Below are positions 34,175 through 43,854 of a stretch of DNA of 58,654 nt, piece after piece. Every line of letters begins with the position of its first letter. The stretch's first letter is position 1. The position numbers were made by a program, and so were the translations under genes. This DNA is from Candidatus Heimdallarchaeota archaeon. Its GTDB lineage: Archaea > Asgardarchaeota > Heimdallarchaeia > JABLTI01. Where the stretch lies: the NCBI GenBank assembly GCA_019058165.1, contig JAHLVZ010000007.1, positions 1 through 58,654 of the forward strand. The letters run 5' to 3'. Below the pieces are notes generated by a model. It worked only from the letters and a program-made list of their open reading frames with translations. It had not been told where the DNA came from and made no database searches.

Positions 34175-35476
34175 TTGTCTGATGAAGATTTTGAAGTACC
34201 CTGGTACGAAAGCCCAGCTCTCAATGATGTTGTAGGATTAATGGGAGCACGAGCAATGCAAGGTATAATGAATACCTTTAGTGGTAATCGTATTTTTGGT
34301 GGAAAAACCGGAGTAACAACGGTAGCTATTGAATTAGGTAAAAGACTGGATGAAGGAGAAAAGCGATTATTAATCATTGCTGATTCTTTCACGAAAAGAT
34401 TTTGCGAAGACGTCTTCCCTGATTTTGAAGATAATGGATTCGAAATCAAAGTTTGGAGTGGCGTTGAACCAGAAGTTCCAATGTATATTCTTGATGATGG
34501 TTTACAGATTTGTAATGACTTTAAACCAACGGTCTTTCTTGCAGTTGGTGGAGGGTCGGTTTTAGATGCTGCTAAAGCTCTGTGGATCGTGTATGAGCAA
34601 CCTGGAATTAATCTCATGCAAATTGATATTCTTGATAATGCAGTTGGTTTACGAAGAAAAGTTAAGGCTTTAGTAGCAATTCCAACAACAATTGGAACAG
34701 GAAGCGAGGTAACAACCGCAGCAATCGTAACTGATACTAAAAGAGATCCTCCGAAAAAAATCAGTTTAACTGTAGATGAAACATTACCGGATTATGTTAT
34801 TTTGGATACTAAATTTGTGAAAACATTACCACCTTTCCTCATTATGGCAACAGGATTAGATGCCCTCGCTCACAGTTTAGGTGCAATTACCTCGAATTGG
34901 GGTTCCCCATTGTCAGATGCAATAAATATGGTGGCTATTGAAGAAGTACTTCGGTATCTACCTCGATTAGTGAAATACGGAACCAAAGATGAAGAAGCTT
35001 TAGAGCATATGCAATGGGCTGCATTATTAGCTGGTATGGGTTTCAATAATGCAATGCCTGGAATAGAACATTCACTTGGACATAGTTTCGGAGCAATTAT
35101 GCATGTCCATCACGGGTTATCGGTCGGAATGTTCTGTGCTCAATCTGTTGCTTGGCAAGCAAAAGTAACAGAGAAATGGCGTAAATTGGGTCCACTATTC
35201 GGAGTCAGAGAAGACAAATATTCTACGAGACAAGAATATTTGGAAGCTATTGTGAAAGCAATACAAGCATTCCAACGAGCAATGGGTGGAGTAGCTTCAG
35301 TAAAAGAAATAACTGAACCTAAAATTACCAAAGCAGATTATCAGAGCAAACTGGAAATTCTGGCAAGATATTCGAAGGAAGATGCTGTTACATTAACATC
35401 TTACAGACCTGTAGGGGAAATAAACTACAGACGAATGTTTGAAGCTGCTTGGGATGGGGAGAAGCTAGTATACTAG
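34175..35476 (+). CDS. Iron-containing alcohol dehydrogenase
   Basis: About 433 residues from TTG 34175 (GGAGTG 6 bases upstream). The fold of Fe-ADH is clear: nucleotide site GGGSVLDAAKALW, TTIGTGSEVTT, metal His in DALAHSLGA and HSLGHSFGAIMHVHHG. NAD(P)-dependent interconversion of alcohols and aldehydes/ketones in the cytoplasm. AOR follows after 12 bases, so they form an operon: an alcohol could be oxidised to aldehyde, then to acid with ferredoxin reduction, or the reverse. Confidence 0.9.
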   Translation: MSDEDFEVPWYESPALNDVVGLMGARAMQGIMNTFSGNRIFGGKTGVTTVAIELGKRLDEGEKRLLIIADSFTKRFCEDVFPDFEDNGFEIKVWSGVEPEVPMYILDDGLQICNDFKPTVFLAVGGGSVLDAAKALWIVYEQPGINLMQIDILDNAVGLRRKVKALVAIPTTIGTGSEVTTAAIVTDTKRDPPKKISLTVDETLPDYVILDTKFVKTLPPFLIMATGLDALAHSLGAITSNWGSPLSDAINMVAIEEVLRYLPRLVKYGTKDEEALEHMQWAALLAGMGFNNAMPGIEHSLGHSFGAIMHVHHGLSVGMFCAQSVAWQAKVTEKWRKLGPLFGVREDKYSTRQEYLEAIVKAIQAFQRAMGGVASVKEITEPKITKADYQSKLEILARYSKEDAVTLTSYRPVGEINYRRMFEAAWDGEKLVY

Positions 35477-35488
35477 GAGTGGAAAAAA

Positions 35489-37849
35489 ATGACAGAAACA
35501 ATGACAGGTTACAATGGAAAAATAGCCTATATCGATCTAACTAAGAAAGAAGTTGTTGTGAAACCACTTGACCCGGAAATAGCGGAAGATTATATTGGAG
35601 GTACAGGATTAAGTGCAAAGCTAATACATGATTTACTAACTGATGAAGATTATAAAACACTAAAGAAAGATCCATACGATTCTGTAAATCCAATAGTTTA
35701 TGCAACTGGTCCAGTAACAGGGACTCTACGCCCCGCTTCAGGAAGATATTCAGTTTCAGGAATCTCCCCACTAACAAATCATTGGGGAGAAGGTACCAGT
35801 GGTGGATTCTTCTGTATAAATCTGCGAAGATCCGGATATGACGCCTTAGTTATTACAGGCAAATCAGAGAAGCCGTGCTATATACTCATTGAGAAAGGAG
35901 AAATCAAATTTAAAGATGCCTCTAAACTTTGGGGGAAAGGGACATATGAAACACAAGAGGCAATCAAAGATCAGATAAAAATAAATGGTCTTCGAGTAGC
36001 ATGCATAGGTCAAGCTGCAGAGAATCTAGTCCGATATGCCTGTATTTTGAATGATGAAGGTAGAGCACAAGGTAGATGTGGGCTCGGAGCAATTATGGGT
36101 TCTAAAAAACTAAAAGCAATAGCCATAGAAAAGCACACAAGAATCACTGGACAAGATAGCAAAGCCATGAAAGAGCTGCGAGACAAGGTAAATGAAGAAA
36201 AAGAACAATTATCCCAACTTCTACCAATAATGCAATATCTCTACGGAACTAATCTTTACATGGATATGGGGATGTTTGCAGGAGACGTTCCTGCTTATTA
36301 TTTCACAGAATCGGAATTTCCAGCTGAAATCCTCACTGAAAAAACAATAAAAGAACACTTGCCAGTTTTCACTTCAGGATGTGCTGGTTGTACAATAAAA
36401 TGTGCTAAACACACTGTTATAGTTCATAATTCAAAAGAGATTGTAACTGACGGGCCAGAATTTGAGACTGTAGCATCATACGGACCATTATGTGGATTAT
36501 TCGATAGAGAACAAGTTGCATTAGCTGGTCATTTAGCCAATATTTATGGATTCGATACTATCTCGAGTGGAGTTTCCATTGCATTTCTTATCTATCTAGT
36601 AGAAGAAAAAATCGCTATTGATGCTATCAAGAAATCTTTGAAAGATATCAAGTTAGAGGAAATTAACTGGGGGAATGGTGATTTAGTCCTCAAATTAATC
36701 AAGAAAATTGCTTTCAGAGATGGCATTGGTGATGTGATAGCTGAAGGAGTAAAGCGAATGGCTAAAAAATGGGATGTTGACCCAGAACTAGCAGCTCACG
36801 TGAAAGGTCTCGAGGTGCCAATGCATGACCCACGAGCGTACGCAGGACAAGCGTTGTCATATATGACTGCTTGTTGTGGAGCAAACCATGAAAAAGGTGA
36901 TTGGTTCCAAACAGAGATCTTTGGATTCGAAGCACCGGAATTTGATATCATAAACGGAGACAATCACGACATAACTGGTAGAGAGAAAGGTGTTATGCAT
37001 CTTCAAGATCTACGAGGAATCGATGATTCAGCAGTGGTTTGTAATTTCCATCAACCATCAAAAGTATCTGAAATAGCTAAATACGTCACTTATGCATCAG
37101 GGATACACTACACTCCTCGAAAACTCATGCAAGCAGGGGAACGAATCTTTAATCTGAAACGAGTGATCTCTTGTAAAATGGGAATTACTCGAGAGGACGA
37201 TAAACTTCCGAAACACGTTCTCAAAGTTATGAACTCTGGAAAAACTGAAGGATTAAAATTAGACCTGGAAGACAATCTGAAAGCATACTATAAACATAGA
37301 GAATGGGATTGGAAAACAGGACACCCCACAGAAGCGAAACTAAAAGAGTTAGGAATAATTGGCGAAGGAGAAGACGTTGTAACTGATGTGAAATTAAAAG
37401 TAACAAAGGAAGAGAAAGCCGAAATCAAGAAACTCAAAGCAAAATTTGTGCCAAAATTAAAAGCAAAAGCACTACAATGGGATGAAGTATTCTCCTACTT
37501 GGACTTCATAATCCTTATGGCCAATAACGAAGTAGAATTTTACACTGAATTTGAAGTTGCTGATGAACGCATCCTTTTTGCAGTTTCAGATCTACCGGAA
37601 AAAGAATGGTCATGGATTCGTATAAAACATGGGGAATTCTCAGTTGGAAGAGGGATGATTGAGAATCCAACCTTGCGATTAGACTTTAAAGATAAATCAT
37701 TTCTCATGAGATTATTGAATCAAGATGTCAACATAAGAAGAGCAGTTCTTACTGGAAGAATAAAAGTAAAACCATTAGGAAAGGCAAGAGTAATTGCTAA
37801 TTTCTTTGGTCTTTATATGAATAAAATAGGATTGAAGCTTGAATTCTAA
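35489..37849 (+). CDS. Aldehyde:ferredoxin oxidoreductase with C-terminal SCP2-like domain
   Basis: 786 residues, AGGAGTGG upstream of ATG 35489. Residues 1-620 are AOR: YNGKIAYIDLT, LRPASGRYSVSGISPLT, GRCGLGAIMGSKKLKAIA, cluster cysteines Cys298-x2-Cys301-x3-Cys305 and Cys518. Typical AORs are about 600 residues; here a further 130-160 residues (about 650-786) with HGEFSVGRGMIENPTLRLDF and AVLTGRIKVKPLG match the SCP2 sterol-binding fold. The AOR part binds tungsten/molybdenum pterin and a [4Fe-4S] cluster, converting aldehydes to acids with ferredoxin. The fused lipid-binding-type domain could present a hydrophobic substrate or membrane. Operon with Fe-ADH. Confidence 0.9.
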   Translation: MTETMTGYNGKIAYIDLTKKEVVVKPLDPEIAEDYIGGTGLSAKLIHDLLTDEDYKTLKKDPYDSVNPIVYATGPVTGTLRPASGRYSVSGISPLTNHWGEGTSGGFFCINLRRSGYDALVITGKSEKPCYILIEKGEIKFKDASKLWGKGTYETQEAIKDQIKINGLRVACIGQAAENLVRYACILNDEGRAQGRCGLGAIMGSKKLKAIAIEKHTRITGQDSKAMKELRDKVNEEKEQLSQLLPIMQYLYGTNLYMDMGMFAGDVPAYYFTESEFPAEILTEKTIKEHLPVFTSGCAGCTIKCAKHTVIVHNSKEIVTDGPEFETVASYGPLCGLFDREQVALAGHLANIYGFDTISSGVSIAFLIYLVEEKIAIDAIKKSLKDIKLEEINWGNGDLVLKLIKKIAFRDGIGDVIAEGVKRMAKKWDVDPELAAHVKGLEVPMHDPRAYAGQALSYMTACCGANHEKGDWFQTEIFGFEAPEFDIINGDNHDITGREKGVMHLQDLRGIDDSAVVCNFHQPSKVSEIAKYVTYASGIHYTPRKLMQAGERIFNLKRVISCKMGITREDDKLPKHVLKVMNSGKTEGLKLDLEDNLKAYYKHREWDWKTGHPTEAKLKELGIIGEGEDVVTDVKLKVTKEEKAEIKKLKAKFVPKLKAKALQWDEVFSYLDFIILMANNEVEFYTEFEVADERILFAVSDLPEKEWSWIRIKHGEFSVGRGMIENPTLRLDFKDKSFLMRLLNQDVNIRRAVLTGRIKVKPLGKARVIANFFGLYMNKIGLKLEF

Positions 37850-37994
37850 GATAAAAAAGAAAATTAGAAACTAGTATATTTCATGATTTTCTAATTTTCT
37901 AAAGCTTTTCTCCAAAAATTATTAATTCAATGTCTTATTTATAGAGATGTATCAAACTAGAACTTTCTAGATTAAAAGTAAGAGTGGTTATTTT

Positions 37995-40667
37995 ATGTTG
38001 AAGAAAAAAACAATAATGATTCTGTTCACAGCAATGCTACTTACTCAAGTGTTAGTGTTACAACCTACCATTAGTAAAGCTGCTTTGAACAGTAACTCAA
38101 TTCCATCAATACAATCAGTAGAAAAACCGATAACAAGCACATTAACTATTGATAGTCCTGGTGGAACTGAAAAAGTAAAGACAAATGTCTTTATTGATGG
38201 AGGATTCGAAAAAGTAGATCCTGATGGTTCACCAGATGCAATGTATGATTCTGGTTCCGGATATTCCCAACACAATCATTCATATCAAAGTGAAGTGTAT
38301 GCTGGGTCTTATGGAGCATTTATTAGTTGTCGTGGAACAAGTCAATACTCATTTTATGCACAAAGTAACAGATATATGGCATTTATTTCAGAACGATCAT
38401 ACCTTGATGAAAAAATTACTTTGGATTTCTGGTATAACGCAAAAGCAAATCCGGATTATGCTCAAGGAGCAGATATCTATTTCAGATTTTGGTTTTCAAC
38501 AAATGTTGGAAATCACTATTTGTATTATTATCTCTCTCGAATTAGTGGTTTACCTGCAAATACTTCACAATCAGCTTTTATTGATGTCAGAGGTGGACTA
38601 AACAGTTGGACTAATATTGTGAGAAACGTCACCTATGATTTCGAAGATGCTTTTAGTACAGGTGCGGATCTCTCTCTCTCATATATTTATTATACTTATT
38701 TCCATGCAACATCAGTTATAAATCCCTCAGGAGATACAATTTTATTATTTGATGAAGTATCAATTACCAATGATACGGGATTCAACTTTATGCATTTAAA
38801 TGGTGATTTTGAAGACGGAGACTCTAATCATTGGAATGATTATAGCTATGGACCAGGCTCAGTCTTTCGAACCGATGCCGATTTCACTGAAGGTAATTAT
38901 GCTATGAATATAACCGCTACTTGTCCAAGTTCATCTTCCAGTGGTTATGCATCTGCAGATAAAGAACTTTATGCTGGTTGGGGAGCAATACCTAAAAGTT
39001 CTTACGTTGAACAACCCGGAGATTTGACCTTTAGTTTTGATTGGAAATACTCAGATACACCTGGAATTGGTACACAAAACGCTTACTTCTATATTCATTC
39101 TCAAAATAATACATACTCAAGTTACATTTACATAATTCAAGGAGATGAAGACGATGATATAACAGGAGGTTACTCGAATTATACCTTATCATCAACATAT
39201 TCGTATTACTATTTAGAAAGTGAAAACCTCGGTAGTCGTGATACTTGGAATACTGCTAACATTGATTATTACTCATTAATGTCTAGTTTGAATCTTACGA
39301 ATCTTGTTCCTTATTATATCGGATTTAGTACTCATTGTAATAATTATGTTAATGGTAAAGTACAATTCCTAGTGGATGATCTTCGAGTAATTACCTATCC
39401 AGCCCCTGATCCATCCTTCGAAGGAAATCTCTACTACGATCCTTCTGATCCAATTATGTACTGGCAGACACCAAGTAATCCAAATTATGTAAATGTCACA
39501 ACAGATGCTTACACAGGTAATTGGGCTGCGAATCTCTCATCATACAATGGGTATACTAATGTCTATTGTAGAAAACCAACATTCCTACCAGTTTATTATA
39601 CTAATCTCTACACTGATTTCTATTGGCGATTGGATAGCATGACAGATATAGGAAATCTAGCATATGCAGAGATAAGACTGGAAATTGATTATACAAAAGC
39701 AATTCATTATGTCTTAGGGAACAATAGTCTTTACAATGCAATAAATAATACCAATAATTGTTACTACTTCGTCGAAGGGCACAATCAAATTGGTTCTTGG
39801 AATAATATTTTCAGGCATTTATTCTGGGATGCATTGACTGCTTTTGGGCCTGGTAACTGGAATGTGACAGAAATAGATTTGATGTGCATGGGTCAAGGAA
39901 CAGAAGTAGTAAAAATGATTGTAGATGATGTACACTTTGTCCGAGATATACAAGGACCGACTATAAACAATCTAATTCAGAATCCAGTTGATCCTGTATA
40001 TGGTCAAGCAGTGGATGTGAGTGTAGACGTAACTGATAATATCTTATTATCAACTGTTACATTTAACTACAAAATAGGCTCAAATCCTTGGGGAACAGGA
40101 CCATTGTCAGTTGTTGGGGACACATATACAGCTACAATACCAGGTGCTGATTATGGCGAAACTGTGTCTTATTATTTCGAAGCTATGGATGGTCATTACT
40201 ACACAACAGAGTTAGGTTCAGAGTTGAATCCTTATACCTATGTCGTCGATGATTTCACAGATCCAGTACTTACATTAGAAGTACCTCCAGAATCGCAAGT
40301 ATTGAATAGAACGATTCTGTTCAATATAACAGATGCCCACGATTTAGGAAGCGGTATTGCAACATTTGAAATAATAATCAATGAGACAGTTGTATACAAT
40401 AATATTACTTTTCCAGCTACTTATGCCTGGGACACAGAAATCTATGACAACATCGATTATACAGTCATCTTTAGACTCGTAGATAATGCAGGGAATATCG
40501 TGGAAATCAGTTATTCATATACTATATACAACCCACCAACAGGTTGGGAAACTTTCAAAGCATTCATGATAAAATGGGGACCCTATATTGGTGGAGGAGC
40601 TGGTGCTCTACTTATTGGTATCTTAGTAATAGTTATCGTCGTTAGAAGAAAGAAGAGAATAGCTTAG
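37995..40667 (+). CDS. Large secreted surface protein with lectin-like and Ig-like domains
   Basis: 890 residues. Signal peptide (MILFTAMLLTQVLVLQP), then three similar jelly-roll-type modules, each opening with a GGFE/NGDFE/PSFEG motif (about residues 60, 270, 470). Two Ig-like domains (about 650-750 and 755-860) and an anchor WGPYIGGGAGALLIGILVIVIVV with RRKKRIA follow. Resembles exported carbohydrate- or cell-surface-binding proteins; no catalytic site is seen. Tyr/Asn/Ser-rich. Next gene is another surface protein in the same direction. Confidence 0.75.
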   Translation: MLKKKTIMILFTAMLLTQVLVLQPTISKAALNSNSIPSIQSVEKPITSTLTIDSPGGTEKVKTNVFIDGGFEKVDPDGSPDAMYDSGSGYSQHNHSYQSEVYAGSYGAFISCRGTSQYSFYAQSNRYMAFISERSYLDEKITLDFWYNAKANPDYAQGADIYFRFWFSTNVGNHYLYYYLSRISGLPANTSQSAFIDVRGGLNSWTNIVRNVTYDFEDAFSTGADLSLSYIYYTYFHATSVINPSGDTILLFDEVSITNDTGFNFMHLNGDFEDGDSNHWNDYSYGPGSVFRTDADFTEGNYAMNITATCPSSSSSGYASADKELYAGWGAIPKSSYVEQPGDLTFSFDWKYSDTPGIGTQNAYFYIHSQNNTYSSYIYIIQGDEDDDITGGYSNYTLSSTYSYYYLESENLGSRDTWNTANIDYYSLMSSLNLTNLVPYYIGFSTHCNNYVNGKVQFLVDDLRVITYPAPDPSFEGNLYYDPSDPIMYWQTPSNPNYVNVTTDAYTGNWAANLSSYNGYTNVYCRKPTFLPVYYTNLYTDFYWRLDSMTDIGNLAYAEIRLEIDYTKAIHYVLGNNSLYNAINNTNNCYYFVEGHNQIGSWNNIFRHLFWDALTAFGPGNWNVTEIDLMCMGQGTEVVKMIVDDVHFVRDIQGPTINNLIQNPVDPVYGQAVDVSVDVTDNILLSTVTFNYKIGSNPWGTGPLSVVGDTYTATIPGADYGETVSYYFEAMDGHYYTTELGSELNPYTYVVDDFTDPVLTLEVPPESQVLNRTILFNITDAHDLGSGIATFEIIINETVVYNNITFPATYAWDTEIYDNIDYTVIFRLVDNAGNIVEISYSYTIYNPPTGWETFKAFMIKWGPYIGGGAGALLIGILVIVIVVRRKKRIA

Positions 40668-40871
40668 GCTAAGTTCTCACTTTCCCTCTTTTTTTTACAA
40701 TAAATTAAAAACACCTTTTGAATATCAATTCTAAATTATTGCTTATAAATAATTAATTTACAAAAGAAACTGATAATGTTGAAAAATGAATCCCTTAATG
40801 TGAAATAATTAAAAGATATCTTTTTATTAGAAAAACGAAATATAGTTAGTATTCCATTGGAGGAATAAACT

Positions 40872-43652
40872 CTGATAAAAGTAAAAAGAATTCTTATGAC
40901 TTTATTTTTGATTTCATTATTTTCCCTGAGTGCCAGTTTCTTGTCAAAATCAATAGTTGCTAAAGAAACTACACAAGAATCAAACCTGTTTGCTCAAAGC
41001 TATGCAACGTTTCTCGAAGATTTTTCGAATACAACCTATAGAGCTGGAGCAACAACAGCTGATGGTTGGGGAACTGATGGTGTAACTGCTGAACGTAATT
41101 ACTCATGGGATTGGTTAGACTTGTCAATGACTGCTAATCCAATAACAGATATTGCTGTGCAGGGACGAAAAGTCTTTGCTGCTTGTTTTAATCCAAATGC
41201 TGGAACAAGCACAATGGCATCTTTCGATATTAATGATCCAAGTAATATTCATCAAATGTCAGATGATGATGCTACAATAGGACCTTATGCAATCACTGTA
41301 GAAGGTGATGTACTATATCTTGGATATGCTGCAGGAACAATAAGGGTGAACACATACAATATATCAAATCCCTACCTCTCATCTGCTGCTAAATATATAG
41401 CTTCAACTTATGCAAATGGTAGGATCACTGATATTGAAGCAGATGGACACTTAATGTATTATGCATCATATGATGATACCGGAGATGACTCTTTTAGAAT
41501 AATTGATGCTAGTGATCCTAGTGCTATGGTTGAAATCACAAGTAATTGGGTCTCAAATAAAACTTTAGGACTTTATGTCGAATACCCAATCGCATATCTT
41601 GCAGAAAGTGATAATGGTTTGTATATAGTTAATACAACTGTCAAAACAGCAACTGTGGAATTAGGTCATATTGACACACCTGGAAATGCTACTGATATAA
41701 TTGTTGATGGCGCATATGCTTACATTGCAGATGGTCCAGCGGGAGTACACGTTGTTGACATTCGAGATCCAACAAATCCAGAGATAAAAGGAACATATGA
41801 TACACCTGGAAATGCTCGAAAACTTGTATTACAAGGCAATACCTTGTTTGTTGCTGATGGACCAGGAGGAGTAATAGTACTAGATGTGGTTGATCCTGAA
41901 CATCCAACCTATGTAACTCAAGAATATCCATTTCCATTAGGTGATGCAAATGATGTCGATTTGTTTGGTGGTATTCTCGTTGTCGGAGCTGATTTAGGTC
42001 TCTATACTTATGAAATTGCAGCAATCGGTGGAGGAATAACTAATTTCTCAAGATACGCATACCAAAATGCTTATTCTGGCTACAAAGCTTATGACGTCAG
42101 AGTAAGAGGAGACATCGCCTATGTCGTTGGAGGAGACGATGGATTATATACACTAAATATTAGAAATCCAGATAATCCAATCCTACTAGACCAATCTGTT
42201 GTATCTCCATCTCGCTTCTATAGAAAATTAGAAGTAAGAGGTAACTTTGCCTACGTTGCTGATTATGGTTCAGGTGGAGGTTTACGTATATATGATATTA
42301 GTGACCCAACCAATATCTTCCAGACTGATTCCACGATTCTTACTTACGCAACTGACGTAACTCTTTCAGGAGATATAGCTTTTGTTGCAGATGGAATATG
42401 GGGTGTGTATCTGTATGATATTAGTGATCCATATACCATAGGTTCTTATATTAATTATTGGGATGATGGTTTTAACAATGTAACTGCAGTTTGGGTTCAA
42501 GGACCGCATCTCTATGTTGTTGACCATGATGCTGGAGTAATGGATAATTGTTTCTATGTTTATAATGTGAAAGATATATATAATGAAAAGCTAACAACCG
42601 TTGATGATCTTACAAGTTATTGCTATGATGTTAAGGTTGATGGTGACATAGCATATGTTTCTGATCAAAATTGGTTAGTATTATACAATGTTTCAGATAA
42701 GTATAGCTACGATTACATTCATTCCGCAGATATTGGTTATTTCTTGGATTCCTATGGAGTTTGGAATTTTGGCCCATATGTCATGAGTGCTGCTGGTGCA
42801 GAAGGTATCTATTTAGTAAATGAAACTGATTACAGTAGTGTAACTGCTTCTCTTTATCCAGATGCTACTGCTGCATTACAAGTAACTTCGAGTGGCGATT
42901 ATACTTACGTAGCCAATAAGACAAGTTTGGTAATTCTCCGTCACTTTGAAAGTGCTGGCGACACTTATGTTCCAGGTATTAGTGTTGCTGAATCTCTGGA
43001 GATGGATTCCACAAGTTTCCTAATTCATAGAGCAACACTATATGCTGATGACTTCAATCCAGCTGGAGTAGGTATATCCTATTTCATCTCTGCAGATGGT
43101 GGTAGTAACTGGGAAGCAGTAACTCCAAATGTAGAACATGAGTTTGTAAATATTGGCGATGATCTTCGCTGGCGTGCTGAAATTGAAGGATTTACAGACA
43201 GAAGTCCTCATCTTTACGAAATCTCCATTCAATACTTCATTAATGAAGCACCAAGTGAACCAGCAATAAATGATCCTGGTGTTCTTATTACTGTTAGTAG
43301 TGTTGAGGTAAACTGGAGTGCTAGTACAGATGATGTTGGAATTGATCACTACGAATTACAGGTAGACACTGAAATTGGATTTGCTACTCCAATCAATAGT
43401 TACAATGTTTCTGGTTTATCTCAAGTTGTTTCAGGTTTAACGAATGGAACATACTACTTCCGAGTTCGAGCTGTAGATAATTATGACGTAGCTAGTACCT
43501 GGAGTGATGTTGTAGACATTGAGGTTGAAATCCCAGCTTTGAATCTTGAATGGTGGCATTACATCATTATTTTCGGTGGTTTAGCTCTCGTAGTACTAAT
43601 CATCGTAATTGTTATCATAGTTAGAAAACGGAAAACTGTAACCACGCGATAG
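40872..43652 (+). CDS. LVIVD-repeat surface protein with a non-canonical start
   Basis: About 926 residues if begun at CTG 40872 or ATA 40875. The first ATG (40896) is 32 bases from GGAGG 40859-40863 and leaves a signal peptide without positive charge. The upstream reading gives IKVKRILMTLFLISLFSLS, a proper signal sequence, at 8-11 bases from the SD. Then LVIVD blades (GPAGVHVVDIRDPTNPEIKG, GDIAYVVGGDDGLYTLNIRN), a fibronectin-III-like domain (about residues 805-890: VEVNWSASTDDVGIDHYEL) and an anchor ALVVLIIVIVIIV with RKRK. Surface receptor or adhesin is plausible. A terminator follows at 43661. Confidence 0.75.
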   Translation: MIKVKRILMTLFLISLFSLSASFLSKSIVAKETTQESNLFAQSYATFLEDFSNTTYRAGATTADGWGTDGVTAERNYSWDWLDLSMTANPITDIAVQGRKVFAACFNPNAGTSTMASFDINDPSNIHQMSDDDATIGPYAITVEGDVLYLGYAAGTIRVNTYNISNPYLSSAAKYIASTYANGRITDIEADGHLMYYASYDDTGDDSFRIIDASDPSAMVEITSNWVSNKTLGLYVEYPIAYLAESDNGLYIVNTTVKTATVELGHIDTPGNATDIIVDGAYAYIADGPAGVHVVDIRDPTNPEIKGTYDTPGNARKLVLQGNTLFVADGPGGVIVLDVVDPEHPTYVTQEYPFPLGDANDVDLFGGILVVGADLGLYTYEIAAIGGGITNFSRYAYQNAYSGYKAYDVRVRGDIAYVVGGDDGLYTLNIRNPDNPILLDQSVVSPSRFYRKLEVRGNFAYVADYGSGGGLRIYDISDPTNIFQTDSTILTYATDVTLSGDIAFVADGIWGVYLYDISDPYTIGSYINYWDDGFNNVTAVWVQGPHLYVVDHDAGVMDNCFYVYNVKDIYNEKLTTVDDLTSYCYDVKVDGDIAYVSDQNWLVLYNVSDKYSYDYIHSADIGYFLDSYGVWNFGPYVMSAAGAEGIYLVNETDYSSVTASLYPDATAALQVTSSGDYTYVANKTSLVILRHFESAGDTYVPGISVAESLEMDSTSFLIHRATLYADDFNPAGVGISYFISADGGSNWEAVTPNVEHEFVNIGDDLRWRAEIEGFTDRSPHLYEISIQYFINEAPSEPAINDPGVLITVSSVEVNWSASTDDVGIDHYELQVDTEIGFATPINSYNVSGLSQVVSGLTNGTYYFRVRAVDNYDVASTWSDVVDIEVEIPALNLEWWHYIIIFGGLALVVLIIVIVIIVRKRKTVTTR

Positions 43653-43660
43653 CCATATTG

Positions 43661-43697
43661 AAAGACGCAATTGCGTCTTTTCATTCTCTTTTTTTTT
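43661..43697 (+). terminator. Terminator after the LVIVD surface gene
   Basis: AAAGACGCAATTGCGTCTTT (43661-43680) is a perfect 20-base palindrome, followed by a T-run at 43689-43697. Confidence 0.7.
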
Positions 43698-43854
43698 ACA
43701 GTAAATTAAAAACTCCCATTGCTTACTGTAGATTATATCTCATAAATAAACACCTTTGAATTTATGAGTCAGGGGGAATAAATGATTTCTAGAAAGGAAA
43801 GAAAAGAAAGAAAAAGAAGAAAAAATAGAGGGGGAGAACCTCATATTTCTATAA

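Noticed and set aside
34150..34617. 155-codon minus-strand ORF within the Fe-ADH gene
   Set aside because: Complement of a clear Fe-dependent alcohol dehydrogenase; no domain or SD.
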